A stretch of DNA of 39,941 nucleotides from Oxalobacteraceae bacterium (GCA_027485535.1 JAIXQV010000255.1:1-39941); one strand, 5' to 3'; positions 25,201 through 33,172 are shown, counted from the stretch's first letter. The notes: generated by a model not told the origin, from the sequence alone. Translations and numbers: made by a program.

Positions 25201-27639
25201 ATGTCCCACCCAACATCTGCGGGGGCTCACTCGGCCCCTGATTCGGGGGCGGCTTACGTCGTTGCTTTCGAACACTTGCGCATGACGGATGTCGAATCCG
25301 TCGGCGGCAAGAACGCGTCACTTGGCGAAATGATCAGCCAGCTGGCGGACGTCGGTGTGCGCGTTCCCGGTGGCTTCGCCACCACCGCGCAAGCCTTCCG
25401 TGATTTTCTATCGTATCGCGCTGGTGGTGGTGCCGCCTTGGCCGATCGCATTGCAGACCGTCTTGCGCATCTGGATATTGATGATGTACGCGCGCTTGCC
25501 GCTGCGGGTGCCGAGATTCGGAAGTGGATCATCGAGACGCCGTTTCAGCCACGCTTGTTAGAAGACATCACCCAGTTCTATCACCGCCTGGTGGATAACT
25601 CTGCGAGCGAAATGTCATTTGCCGTGCGTTCCAGCGCCACTGCAGAAGACTTGCCGGATGCCTCGTTCGCAGGTCAGCAAGAGACCTTCCTGAACGTGGT
25701 CGGTATCGACAATATTCTGGAGGCAATGAAGCATGTCTTTGCCTCGCTCTACAACGATCGCGCGATTTCTTATCGCGTCCACAAAGGTTTCACGCATGCT
25801 GAAGTTGCGCTGTCGGCGGGTGTGCAGCAAATGGTGCGCTCTGATCTGGGCGCCGCTGGTGTGATGTTCACCATCGATACCGAGTCGGGCTTCAAAGATG
25901 TGGTGTTCATCACCGCCAGCTACGGCCTCGGCGAGACCGTGGTGCAGGGCGCGGTGAATCCCGATGAGTTTTACGTTCACAAGCCCATGCTGTCGGCGGG
26001 CAAGCTGGCGATCATCCGCCGCAATATTGGCTCCAAGCTCATCAAGATGGAATTCACCGGCGAGGCCAAGGCGGGGCGTTCAGTGCGCACTGTCGATGTA
26101 CCGATCGAGCAGCGCAATCGTTACTCGCTCAACGATACCGAGGTCGCTGAACTTGCTTCCTACGCAGTCACCATCGAGCAGCACTATGGCCGCCCGATGG
26201 ATATCGAGTGGGGCAAAGATGGACGCGACGGCAAGCTCTACATCTTGCAGGCACGCCCCGAGACCGTGAAGTCGCAGCAAAAGCATGGTGATGCGCAGCA
26301 GCGTTTCAAGCTGAAGGGTTCCAGCAATGTGCTGACCTACGGTCGTGCCATCGGCCAAAAGATCGGCGCAGGACCGGTGCGAGTGATTAAAGACCCCGAG
26401 CAGATGGAGCGGGTACAACCAGGTGATGTGCTGGTCGCCGACATGACCGACCCCAACTGGGAGCCGGTGATGAAGCGGGCTTCGGCCATCGTTACCAACC
26501 GCGGCGGCCGTACCTGCCACGCCGCCATCATCGCGCGCGAATTAGGGGTGCCGGCAGTAGTGGGCTGTGGCGATGCAACCGAGGTACTCAAGGACGGCAC
26601 GCTGGTGACGGTGTCTTGCGCCGAAGGCGACGAGGGTCGTATCTATGACGGCCTGCTCGAAACCGAGGTGACCGAGATCAGCGGCGGTGATCTGCCCGAG
26701 ATTCCGGTCAAGATCATGATGAACGTGGGCAACCCGCAGCTGGCCTTCGACTTTGCGCAGTTGCCCAACAGCGGCGTCGGGCTGGCGCGTCTCGAGTTCA
26801 TCATCAACAACAATATCGGCGTTCATCCCAAGGCCATTCTGGAATACCCGAATGTCGACCCGGACCTGAAAAAAGCCGTCGAATCGGTCGCGCGCGGTCA
26901 TGCTTCGCCGAAAGCCTTCTACGTCGATAAGCTGGCTGAAGGGGTGGCGACCATTGCGGCGGCCTTCTGGCCTCGTCCCGTCATCGTGCGGTTATCTGAC
27001 TTCAAATCGAACGAATACAAAAAGCTGATCGGTGGCTCGCGTTACGAGCCGGACGAAGAGAACCCGATGCTGGGTTTCCGCGGTGCAGCACGCTATCTCG
27101 CGCCAGATTTCGCCGAAGCCTTCGAAATGGAATGCCGCGCGATGAAGCGGGTGCGCGACGAGATGGGCCTCACCAACGTCGAAATCATGGTGCCCTTCGT
27201 CCGAACCCTGGGACAAGCCGAGAAGGTGGTCAATCTTCTGGGCAAGCACGGCCTCAAGCGCGGCGACAATGGCCTGAAGCTGATCATGATGTGCGAGATA
27301 CCGTCCAATGCGATTCTGGCTGAGCAGTTCCTGGAGTTCTTTGACGGCTTCTCAATAGGCTCCAATGACCTGACCCAGCTGACGCTGGGCTTGGACCGCG
27401 ACTCTGGGATGGAGCTACTGGCGGCTGATTTTGATGAGCGCGACCCTGCAGTACGGGCCTTGCTATCGAAAGCCATCCAGACTTGCCTCGCCAAGGGTAA
27501 ATATGTGGGCATTTGCGGGCAGGGGCCGTCCGATCACCCCGACTTCGCCGAGTGGCTGATGCAGGAGGGCATTAGCTCGATTTCGCTCAACCCAGACTCG
27601 GTGGTCGATACCTGGAGGCTACTGGCAAGCCACCGCTGA
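25201..27639 (+). CDS. ppsA: phosphoenolpyruvate synthase
   Basis: Makes PEP from pyruvate and ATP (pyruvate, water dikinase), a gluconeogenic step. The 812-residue protein has an N-terminal ATP-grasp domain (VGGKNASLGEMISQL, RSSATAEDLPDASFAGQQET), a swivelling phosphohistidine domain with TNRGGRTCHAAIIARELG (His440), and a C-terminal PEP/pyruvate TIM barrel with GSNDLTQLTLGLDRDSG and GICGQGPSDHPDFAEWL containing the catalytic cysteine. A ribosome site AGAGGT precedes ATG 25201. The first 18 residues are a poorly conserved extension. Confidence 0.98.
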   Translation: MSHPTSAGAHSAPDSGAAYVVAFEHLRMTDVESVGGKNASLGEMISQLADVGVRVPGGFATTAQAFRDFLSYRAGGGAALADRIADRLAHLDIDDVRALAAAGAEIRKWIIETPFQPRLLEDITQFYHRLVDNSASEMSFAVRSSATAEDLPDASFAGQQETFLNVVGIDNILEAMKHVFASLYNDRAISYRVHKGFTHAEVALSAGVQQMVRSDLGAAGVMFTIDTESGFKDVVFITASYGLGETVVQGAVNPDEFYVHKPMLSAGKLAIIRRNIGSKLIKMEFTGEAKAGRSVRTVDVPIEQRNRYSLNDTEVAELASYAVTIEQHYGRPMDIEWGKDGRDGKLYILQARPETVKSQQKHGDAQQRFKLKGSSNVLTYGRAIGQKIGAGPVRVIKDPEQMERVQPGDVLVADMTDPNWEPVMKRASAIVTNRGGRTCHAAIIARELGVPAVVGCGDATEVLKDGTLVTVSCAEGDEGRIYDGLLETEVTEISGGDLPEIPVKIMMNVGNPQLAFDFAQLPNSGVGLARLEFIINNNIGVHPKAILEYPNVDPDLKKAVESVARGHASPKAFYVDKLAEGVATIAAAFWPRPVIVRLSDFKSNEYKKLIGGSRYEPDEENPMLGFRGAARYLAPDFAEAFEMECRAMKRVRDEMGLTNVEIMVPFVRTLGQAEKVVNLLGKHGLKRGDNGLKLIMMCEIPSNAILAEQFLEFFDGFSIGSNDLTQLTLGLDRDSGMELLAADFDERDPAVRALLSKAIQTCLAKGKYVGICGQGPSDHPDFAEWLMQEGISSISLNPDSVVDTWRLLASHR

Positions 27640-27668
27640 AAAATCCTGCCAATAACAGGGTTAAGGTG

Positions 27669-27696
27669 TTGACACGCGGCAATATTCCGCTACACT
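27669..27696 (+). promoter_or_regulatory. strong promoter of an orphan transcript
   Basis: TTGACA (27669-27674), a 16-base spacer and TACACT (27691-27696) form a near-consensus promoter 30 bases after ppsA. No plus-strand gene follows until ratA at 30891. A terminator ends transcription less than 100 bases later. Confidence 0.65.
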
Positions 27697-27702
27697 CCGC
27701 AC

Positions 27703-27784
27703 TTCCTGATTGGCATAACAACCAAAAAAAGTCAGTGGTACTGATTCCGCCCCCGCGCCTCACGGCTCGGGGGTTTTGTTTTTT
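27703..27784 (+). ncRNA. candidate small RNA of about 80 nt
   Basis: Between the strong promoter and the terminator lies a compact non-coding unit. It has an unpaired 5' part with CTTCCT (27703-27708), which could pair with Shine-Dalgarno sequences, an A-rich linker of the kind Hfq favours (27720-27730), a hairpin TCAGT (27732-27736) GGT ACTGA (27740-27744), and the terminator hairpin. No plausible open reading frame is seen. The transcript is inferred from promoter and terminator only; the start could be off by a few bases. Its 3' end is antisense to the last codons of the minus-strand gene at 27760-28908. Confidence 0.5.
27750..27784 (+). terminator. Rho-independent terminator after ppsA / sRNA
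   Basis: CCCCCG (27750-27755) pairs with CGGGGG (27768-27773), enclosing a GCC/GGC inner stem with a TCAC loop, then TTTTGTTTTTT to 27784. The T-tract is on the plus strand only, so it ends plus-strand transcripts. It overlaps the 3' end of the convergent gene, whose stop is at 27760-27762. Confidence 0.85.
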
Positions 27785-28908
27785 ATCCGTTCCTGATGTT
27801 TGACGTGTTGCGCGTATTTGGCTACGGCTAGGCCGAGCGCGTTGATGGTTTGCTTTGCCGCGTCGCTATTCGCAAGGGGAGCTAGTAATTTAAGCGTGGC
27901 GAGGATGTCAGCGGCATTACCGACGCCGAGATCATCGGGAACATTGTCCGCAACCACGGTTGGGTACCTCTGGCCCATTGGCATGGCCTCAAAAAGAGCT
28001 TCAAGGATTCGGAATGCGTCACGAACTCGCGTTTGATGCGCGGGGGGCATTTCGTCGCGTGTGGGCCAAGGAATTTCATCAGAGTTGCTGGGTGGTGTAG
28101 CGTCTGGATTCCAATGTTTTGTGTCAAAAATCTGTTCTTTCCCAAGGTCGGCGCCTTCCGGAATAAATCCTGACAGAGGGTCTGCGACCGCAGAAGTTTC
28201 TGCAGCAGTCGGAGATGCTGGAGCCTCCGAAGTTTTTTCTCCCCGAAAAAAGGTTTTGAGAGACTGAAACTTCTCCGGTACTTGCTGGTTCTTCCACGCT
28301 TCCTCATGCTCAGACGATAGTCGGCTGACGAAATTTTTACAGTCATGCCAAACCTTGGGGTCACTGGACTTAAGATGACCCGCAGCGAGTTGCAGTGAAA
28401 GCTGCATCAAGCGCTTGAAATCGTCCTTCGAAACAATTTCGGACCCTTGATAGCTTGACCATAGCTGGTCGACTTCACGCTTAAGCGCTTTATCTTTTGC
28501 GGTGATCACCGTGACCAGCGAAACACCATCATCTGTTGTCTGGGGCCCTTCGTTCGCTCGGCCCTTGCCGACTAATTGACGTTTGTGATCAAGCAGCGCC
28601 TGTAAGTCTTCGGCAGTCAACTTCTTTGGTCTGTCCTGCGGAAAATTTAGGTTGCCGCTGTCATCAGCAATATTGCTGACATCGACGGGCGTATTCCCGG
28701 TGAGCTCGTTGATATGAGACGCAGCATATCGTTGAGCGCTTTCCGCACCGCGTAGTTTGTCACTGATCCTACCGATTAGGTCACTTTTCTCGCGCCGAAA
28801 AAAAATAGGGGTTACACCATCACCTGTCTCATTTTTGACTTCTCTGACGTACCATTTTCCTGTCTCGCGCGTATGGTCGATGACGATGCCTGTAATTACC
28901 GGATTCAC
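27760..28908 (-). CDS. unrecognised protein, 382 residues (distal gene of unknown cassette)
   Basis: I do not recognise this protein. It starts at GTG 28908 with GGGAG (28918-28914) five bases upstream, which supports a real gene. No signal peptide or membrane helix is seen. The N-terminal 60 residues mix beta-like sequence (VITGIVIDHTRETGKWYVRE) with charged segments; the middle is helical and charged (KDKALKREVDQLWSS). A low-complexity linker rich in A, S, T and P (SEAPASPTAAETSAVADP, about residues 235-252) separates a C-terminal helical domain (RDAFRILEALFEAMPMGQRY to the end). A modular, soluble and possibly exported or effector-like protein is conceivable but unproven. The last codons overlap a plus-strand terminator. 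Confidence 0.75.
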   Translation of the reverse strand: MNPVITGIVIDHTRETGKWYVREVKNETGDGVTPIFFRREKSDLIGRISDKLRGAESAQRYAASHINELTGNTPVDVSNIADDSGNLNFPQDRPKKLTAEDLQALLDHKRQLVGKGRANEGPQTTDDGVSLVTVITAKDKALKREVDQLWSSYQGSEIVSKDDFKRLMQLSLQLAAGHLKSSDPKVWHDCKNFVSRLSSEHEEAWKNQQVPEKFQSLKTFFRGEKTSEAPASPTAAETSAVADPLSGFIPEGADLGKEQIFDTKHWNPDATPPSNSDEIPWPTRDEMPPAHQTRVRDAFRILEALFEAMPMGQRYPTVVADNVPDDLGVGNAADILATLKLLAPLANSDAAKQTINALGLAVAKYAQHVKHQERIKNKTPEP

Positions 28909-28945
28909 AGATACTCCCTGTCACCTTGAAAAATTATCTAACATT

Positions 28946-29004
28946 GAAAATGTTTCGCCTGATGCGGCTCAGTGTAGTCGTCTAAATTCACGAAAATGTT
29001 TCGC
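28946..29004. repeat. pair of 13-bp direct repeats upstream of the 28908 gene
   Basis: GAAAATGTTTCGC occurs at 28946-28958 and again, identical, at 28992-29004, 46 bases apart, in the gap between two unknown genes. Each copy is itself a near-palindrome (GAAA-ATG-TTTC core). The spacing is roughly four helical turns, so paired binding by one regulator is possible. Confidence 0.6.
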
Positions 29005-29048
29005 TACTTTGTTCTCGATGGCTATCAAAGTAAAAAAGTATTATTCGA

Positions 29049-29423
29049 TTATGTTTCTTCATACTGGCTAGGTATTAAGCTCCCTGTATTTTTTAGGCTG
29101 CCTTTTTTTGCTTTCGACGAACTTCCTGAATCAAAAAGCAGTGACTCTACGTCTTCTCTGGATTTCCCTTTAGAACTTTGCTTGATATGTCCCGATCGCA
29201 GGCTCTCGCCTAGTTCGCTGGTTCTATCTTTCGCTTGGTCTCTTCCGCGATTAAACTTCGACAGGAAATTCTTGGCTCGGTCCAAAATGCTTATTGAAGT
29301 GCCTAGCTTCGGCATCATTCCGAGACGCGTAAATACTTGGGATGCTGAATCTTTGAAATTTGGCTTCGATCCCGGAATGGGTTTGTGTTGGCCAATACCC
29401 AAAAAATTTTTTACTGATTTCAT
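29049..29423 (-). CDS. unrecognised small basic protein, 124 residues
   Basis: Unknown function. I prefer ATG 29423 because GGAGG (29432-29428) lies four bases upstream; ATG 29459 in the same frame would add 12 residues but has a poorly placed ribosome site. The sequence is rich in Ser, Lys, Arg and Gly and looks largely disordered in its C-terminal half (for example SGHIKQSSKGKSREDVES). Residues 17-51 share a clear pattern with the next gene's protein: P-x-SKP-x-F, then FT-[KR]-L, P-[EK]-LG-x-S-x-S-x-L-x-R-x-K. No signal peptide or membrane segment. AT-rich relative to the housekeeping blocks, suggesting transfer. Confidence 0.6.
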   Translation of the reverse strand: MKSVKNFLGIGQHKPIPGSKPNFKDSASQVFTRLGMMPKLGTSISILDRAKNFLSKFNRGRDQAKDRTSELGESLRSGHIKQSSKGKSREDVESLLFDSGSSSKAKKGSLKNTGSLIPSQYEET

Positions 29424-29525
29424 ACCACCTCCATTGGGAGTAACTACTACCTGTGCCATACCGCCGGTGCTTGGAAGTTACCCCCTTGGGTGACGCTCAT
29501 TGAGCGTTTGCGTGGTGGTTCGTTG

Positions 29526-29564
29526 CACCCACTATGTACTATGAATAGCAGTACATTTTGGGTG
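29526..29564. repeat. long imperfect inverted repeat between two unknown genes
   Basis: CACCCA (29526-29531) pairs with TGGGTG (29559-29564), then after a 2x2 mismatch ATGTACT (29534-29540) pairs with AGTACAT (29550-29556), leaving a nine-base loop. No T-run follows on either strand, so it is not a standard terminator. It lies between the 29575-30225 gene and the 29049-29423 gene. The inner GTACT...AGTAC core recurs at 30340-30358. Confidence 0.6.
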
Positions 29565-29574
29565 ATCGCTGGAT

Positions 29575-30225
29575 CTATGGCTGTAGCTTAGCGTTGTAAA
29601 AAGCAACTGATTTTTTTAGCACCTCCATGCTCTGCTGCACCTCTTCACTAAGCTCGTCTTTGTTGATCTCCTCGAGGGTTGCGAGTATCGCGATTGGCGC
29701 GTTTGATTCGCCTAGATTCAGGTTTCTGTCGACTGAGAGAAGTGGATAGCTTGCGCAGACTGACGTGTGAATTCGGTCTGCAGCCATCAGATGCGTCGTA
29801 ACGATCATTCGCTCTGTACCGTCGTCGATCATATTCTCTATCGCATCGGTCAGATCGATGATGCTCATGCCCAAATCCCCCGGCTTGAATGTCTCCAGAG
29901 GTATAGCAAGAAAACGTGGCGCCGGATCAGCGCTGGGTTGATATTTTGCGATGGGCGCATTTTTGATGTGGACCGTATTATCGATTGTCGGAACACTCTG
30001 GCGCAGCTTGGCCATGAGGTCTTGTTGGTCTACCTGGACCTGCTTGGTTCCAGTCTTGATGCGGTCAATCAGCCGCTTGATTCTGTACAGTAGGCTGAAG
30101 CTATCGCCAAGCTCGGGAGATCGCTGAAACAGCTTGGTGAAAAACGCGGGCTTGCTCGGGGGTGGGCTGAAGGGCGCAGTTTGATCGAAAATTCGATCGA
30201 ATCGGTCAACGAGCGTTTTCCACAT
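29575..30225 (-). CDS. unrecognised protein, 216 residues (proximal gene of unknown cassette)
   Basis: Unknown function. ATG 30225 has AGGAG (30237-30233) seven bases upstream; a TTG one codon earlier is unlikely. The N-terminal region is proline-rich (PFSPPPSKPAFF, residues 18-29) and leads into FTKLFQRSPELGDSFSLLYR (29-48), which matches the pattern in the 29049-29423 protein. A helical basic stretch follows (RIKRLIDRIKTGTKQ). The C-terminal two thirds look like a compact alpha/beta domain (FKPGDLGMSIIDLTDAIENM, MIVTTHLMAADRIHTSVC, NAPIAILATLEEINK). No signal peptide or membrane helix. It is flanked by related dyads on both sides. Confidence 0.7.
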   Translation of the reverse strand: MWKTLVDRFDRIFDQTAPFSPPPSKPAFFTKLFQRSPELGDSFSLLYRIKRLIDRIKTGTKQVQVDQQDLMAKLRQSVPTIDNTVHIKNAPIAKYQPSADPAPRFLAIPLETFKPGDLGMSIIDLTDAIENMIDDGTERMIVTTHLMAADRIHTSVCASYPLLSVDRNLNLGESNAPIAILATLEEINKDELSEEVQQSMEVLKKSVAFYNAKLQP

Positions 30226-30339
30226 CAAGTGACTCCTGCAACTGGCGGCACTACTGCGACGGGGCTTATTTGCAGTGTGCTTTGACGACCAGCTTAATCG
30301 TGCAGGCGATGGGTAGGGCAGAAATTTTGCTTGGCGGAT

Positions 30340-30358
30340 GTACTACAGCGCTTAGTAC
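30340..30358. repeat. GTACTA-N7-TAGTAC inverted repeat after smpB
   Basis: GTACTA (30340-30345), CAGCGCT, TAGTAC (30353-30358): a perfect six-base dyad abutting the smpB stop codon (30359-30361). No T-tract follows. Its core resembles the dyad at 29535-29555 on the other side of the unknown 216-residue gene. Confidence 0.5.
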
Positions 30359-30808
30359 TTATCGTCGATTTTGCTTCATCGCCCGATCGACTTCTCGCTT
30401 GGCATCGCGATCGCGCTCGGTATCGCGCTTGTCGTGCTGTTTCTTTCCTTTGGCTAAGCCGACCTCGCATTTGATGCGGCCACGCTGATAATGCAAATTC
30501 AGCGGTAGCAGCGTATACCCGGCCCGTTCAACTTTGCCGATCAGTCGTTTGATCTCTTCGGATTTCAGCAGCAGCTTGCGGGTGCGGACCGGGTCAGGGC
30601 TGACATGGGTGGACGCGGTTGGTAGGGGGCTGATGTGCGCGCCGAACAGAAAAATCTCGGCGTTGCGGATGATGACATAGGCTTCTTTTAGCTGGGCACG
30701 CCCAGCGCGGATGGATTTCACCTCCCAGCCCTCAAGTACCATCCCCGCCTCGTACCGCTCCTCGATGAAGTAGTCGTGAAAGGCTTTCTTGTTATCGACA
30801 ATGCTCAT
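30359..30808 (-). CDS. smpB: SsrA-binding protein SmpB
   Basis: Partner of tmRNA in rescuing stalled ribosomes. Family sequence is plain: NKKAFHDYFIEERYEAGMVL, GWEVKSIRAGRAQLKEAYV, LLPLNLHYQRGRIKCEVGLA, and the basic C-terminal tail (KREVDRAMKQNRR) that mimics the codon-anticodon region. I chose ATG 30808 (149 residues), which matches family N termini (MSIVDNKK). ATG 30841 is in frame and has a better ribosome site (GGAG eight bases upstream), giving 160 residues with a proline-rich start; either is possible. It is divergent from ratA, and no tmRNA gene is seen nearby. Confidence 0.96.
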   Translation of the reverse strand: MSIVDNKKAFHDYFIEERYEAGMVLEGWEVKSIRAGRAQLKEAYVIIRNAEIFLFGAHISPLPTASTHVSPDPVRTRKLLLKSEEIKRLIGKVERAGYTLLPLNLHYQRGRIKCEVGLAKGKKQHDKRDTERDRDAKREVDRAMKQNRR

Positions 30809-30890
30809 TCGGTGGGGTGCGGGTGGGTGAGGGCGGAGCATAGCGCATGCTCCGGTAGAATCCTGAGTGTGGATTCTATCAAACCCCCTT

Positions 30891-31322
30891 ATGGCCGTTG
30901 TTCATAAATCTGTGCTGCTACCTTTCAGTGTCGAGCAGATGTTCCGTCTGGTTGACAAGGTGGAGGATTACCCAGCGTTTCTGCCGTGGTGTGGCGGGGT
31001 CGAGGTGCGCGAGCGCGAGCAGGACCGCTTGGTCGCCGCCATCAATATCAACTACCACGGCGTGAAGCAAACCTTCGCCACCGAAAACCGCAATACACCG
31101 CCAACGCAGATGACCATGAAGCTGGTCGAGGGGCCATTTCGGCAGCTTGACGGCACCTGGACCTTCACCCCGCTGCGTGAAGATGCATGCAAGATCGAAT
31201 TTGATTTGCACTACGAGTTTTCAAGCACCATCCTGGAAAAGCTGATCGGGCCGGTGTTCTCAAAAATCGCAGATAGTTTTGTTGACTCTTTCTGTAAACG
31301 TGCCGAGGTAGTGTATGGCTGA
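30891..31322 (+). CDS. ratA: RatA-family START-domain protein
   Basis: Belongs to the RatA/COQ10-like START family. In E. coli RatA was described as a toxin that blocks 70S assembly; related proteins bind ubiquinone. The 143-residue sequence has HKSVLLPFSVEQMFRLVDKV, YPAFLPWCGGVEV, LVEGPFRQLDGTWTFTPL and FSSTILEKLIGPVFSKIADS, all family features. ATG 30891 matches the usual N terminus (MAVVHKSV). It overlaps rnfH by eight bases and is divergent from smpB, a widely conserved arrangement; its role as a toxin here is doubtful. Confidence 0.93.
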   Translation: MAVVHKSVLLPFSVEQMFRLVDKVEDYPAFLPWCGGVEVREREQDRLVAAININYHGVKQTFATENRNTPPTQMTMKLVEGPFRQLDGTWTFTPLREDACKIEFDLHYEFSSTILEKLIGPVFSKIADSFVDSFCKRAEVVYG

Positions 31323-31632
31323 TGCCGCAACGGGTGACGCCGCCAAAATAAGCGTGCAAATCTGCTATGCACTACCCGGCGGCAGCTTTTTGAAGGCGCT
31401 TACCCTGGACAAGGGCGCGACCATTACACAAGCGATTGAAGCATCCGGCTTACTGCGCAGCCACCCGGAGATCGATTTATCGCAGCAGCGGCTGGGTATA
31501 TTTGGCAAGTTGAAAACCGGCGATACCGAGTTGCGCGAGGGCGACCGAATCGAGGTTTACCGGCCCTTGCAGGCAGATCCCAAAGAGACCCGCCGTCGAC
31601 GCGCGGCGCACCGTAAGGCTACCAAGGGCTGA
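31315..31632 (+). CDS. rnfH: RnfH-family ubiquitin-like protein
   Basis: Small beta-grasp protein of unclear function that conservatively follows ratA. The 105-residue sequence shows VQICYALPGGSFLKALTL, GATITQAIEASGLL, QQRLGIFGKLKTGDTELREG and DRIEVYRPLQADPKETRRRR, the family consensus with a basic tail. It overlaps the ratA stop. No separate ribosome site is needed if coupled. Confidence 0.93.
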   Translation: MADAATGDAAKISVQICYALPGGSFLKALTLDKGATITQAIEASGLLRSHPEIDLSQQRLGIFGKLKTGDTELREGDRIEVYRPLQADPKETRRRRAAHRKATKG

Positions 31633-31679
31633 ATCCAGGCCTACGCCCATCGGCCTCAGGGATAGGGGGTGAGTTTCTG

Positions 31680-31705
31680 TATAATTCGCTTTTGCGCCTG
31701 TAGGA
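31680..31705 (+). promoter_or_regulatory. guaB: guaB promoter -10 and ribosome site
   Basis: A perfect TATAAT lies at 31680-31685, directly preceded by TG; the -35 region is poor. Transcription would start near 31692, giving a leader of about 20 bases before ATG 31712. AGGA (31702-31705) is six bases from the start. Confidence 0.5.
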
Positions 31706-31711
31706 TTCGCT

Positions 31712-33172
31712 ATGCGTCTGATCCAAAAAGCACTCACCTTCGATGATGTGCTGCTCGTCCCGGCCTATTCGGCCATCCTGCCCAAAGATACTTCGCTCAA
31801 TACCCGCCTGACCCGCAATATCTCGCTATCGATTCCTTTGGTCTCAGCGGCGATGGATACGGTCACTGAGTCGCGCCTGGCGATCGCCATCGCTCAGGAG
31901 GGCGGTATCGGCATCGTGCACAAAAATCTCACTGCCAAAGAACAGGCGCGCGAGGTAGCGAAGGTCAAGCGCTTCGAGGCGGGTGTGGTGCGTGACCCGA
32001 TCACGATTCCGCCCACCATGAAAATCCGCGATGTGATCGCGCTCTCTCAGCAGCACGGTATTTCAGGCTTCCCGGTGGTCGAAGGTAAAAACGTGGTTGG
32101 CATTATCACCAACCGTGACCTGCGCTTTGAAGAAGAGCTCGACGCGGAAGTGCGCCAAAAAATGACGCCGCGCGAGAAGCTGGTGTACGTCAAAGAAGGC
32201 GCAGATCCTGCCGAAGCCAAGAAACTGATGAACAAGCACCGTCTGGAGCGTGTGCTCGTCGTCGACGATGCGTTTGAACTGCGTGGTTTGATCACGGTGA
32301 AAGATATTTTCAAATCCACCGAGCACCCGAATGCTGCCAAAGATGATCAGGGCAAGCTGCGTGTGGGTGCTGCCGTCGGCGTAGGTCCCGATAATGATGA
32401 GCGCGTCGAGCTACTGGTAGCGGCGGGTGTGGATGTGGTGGTGGTCGACACCGCACATGGTCACTCGCAAGGCGTGCTCGATCGTGTGAAATGGGTCAAG
32501 CGCCGCTTCCCGCAAGTAGAGGTCATTGGCGGCAATATCGCGACGGCAGAAGCAGCTCTGGCCTTGCGCGATGCCGGTGCCGATGGCGTCAAAGTGGGTA
32601 TTGGCCCCGGCTCGATTTGCACGACCCGAATTGTGGCTGGCGTCGGTGTACCGCAAATTACTGCGATCTCGAACGTGTCGAAGGCCTTAGAAGGTAGCGG
32701 AATTCCCTGCATCGCGGATGGCGGCATTCGCTTCTCGGGCGATATCTCGAAAGCGCTGGCAGCTGGCGCGTCATCGGTGATGATGGGCAGTATGTTTGCA
32801 GGTACCGAGGAAGCCCCCGGCGAGATCATTTTGTACCAAGGCCGCAGCTATAAATCGTATCGCGGCATGGGTAGCCTGGGCGCGATGTCGGATGGCTCTG
32901 CCGATCGCTACTTCCAAGATGCCTCGAACAACGCCGACAAGCTGGTGCCCGAGGGTATCGAGGGCCGCGTGCCCTACAAAGGTAGCGTGCTGGCGATTTT
33001 GTATCAGCTGGTGGGCGGTGTACGGTCATCTATGGGCTATTGTGGTTGCGCGACGATCGATGAATTGCGCGAGAAAGCGCAGTTCGTGGAGATCACCTCG
33101 GCCGGCATGCGTGAGTCGCACGTGCATGATGTCCAGATAACCAAAGAAGCCCCGAATTACCGCGCGGATTGA
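31712..33172 (+). CDS. guaB: IMP dehydrogenase
   Basis: Oxidises IMP to XMP with NAD+, the committed step of GMP synthesis. The 486-residue protein has the N-terminal barrel segment ALTFDDVLLVPAYSAILP, paired CBS domains (about residues 92-205, ISGFPVVEGKNVVGIITNRD), the catalytic-cysteine loop GIGPGSICTTRIVAGVGVPQ, and the flap YRGMGSLGAMSDGSADRYFQ. All active residues look intact. It precedes guaA with a terminator between. Confidence 0.98.
   Translation: MRLIQKALTFDDVLLVPAYSAILPKDTSLNTRLTRNISLSIPLVSAAMDTVTESRLAIAIAQEGGIGIVHKNLTAKEQAREVAKVKRFEAGVVRDPITIPPTMKIRDVIALSQQHGISGFPVVEGKNVVGIITNRDLRFEEELDAEVRQKMTPREKLVYVKEGADPAEAKKLMNKHRLERVLVVDDAFELRGLITVKDIFKSTEHPNAAKDDQGKLRVGAAVGVGPDNDERVELLVAAGVDVVVVDTAHGHSQGVLDRVKWVKRRFPQVEVIGGNIATAEAALALRDAGADGVKVGIGPGSICTTRIVAGVGVPQITAISNVSKALEGSGIPCIADGGIRFSGDISKALAAGASSVMMGSMFAGTEEAPGEIILYQGRSYKSYRGMGSLGAMSDGSADRYFQDASNNADKLVPEGIEGRVPYKGSVLAILYQLVGGVRSSMGYCGCATIDELREKAQFVEITSAGMRESHVHDVQITKEAPNYRAD

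Noticed and set aside
30200..30900. tmRNA (ssrA) gene beside smpB as an island attachment site
   Set aside because: I find no tRNA-Ala-like ends or tag reading frame in the flanks, and no integrase in the unknown cassette.
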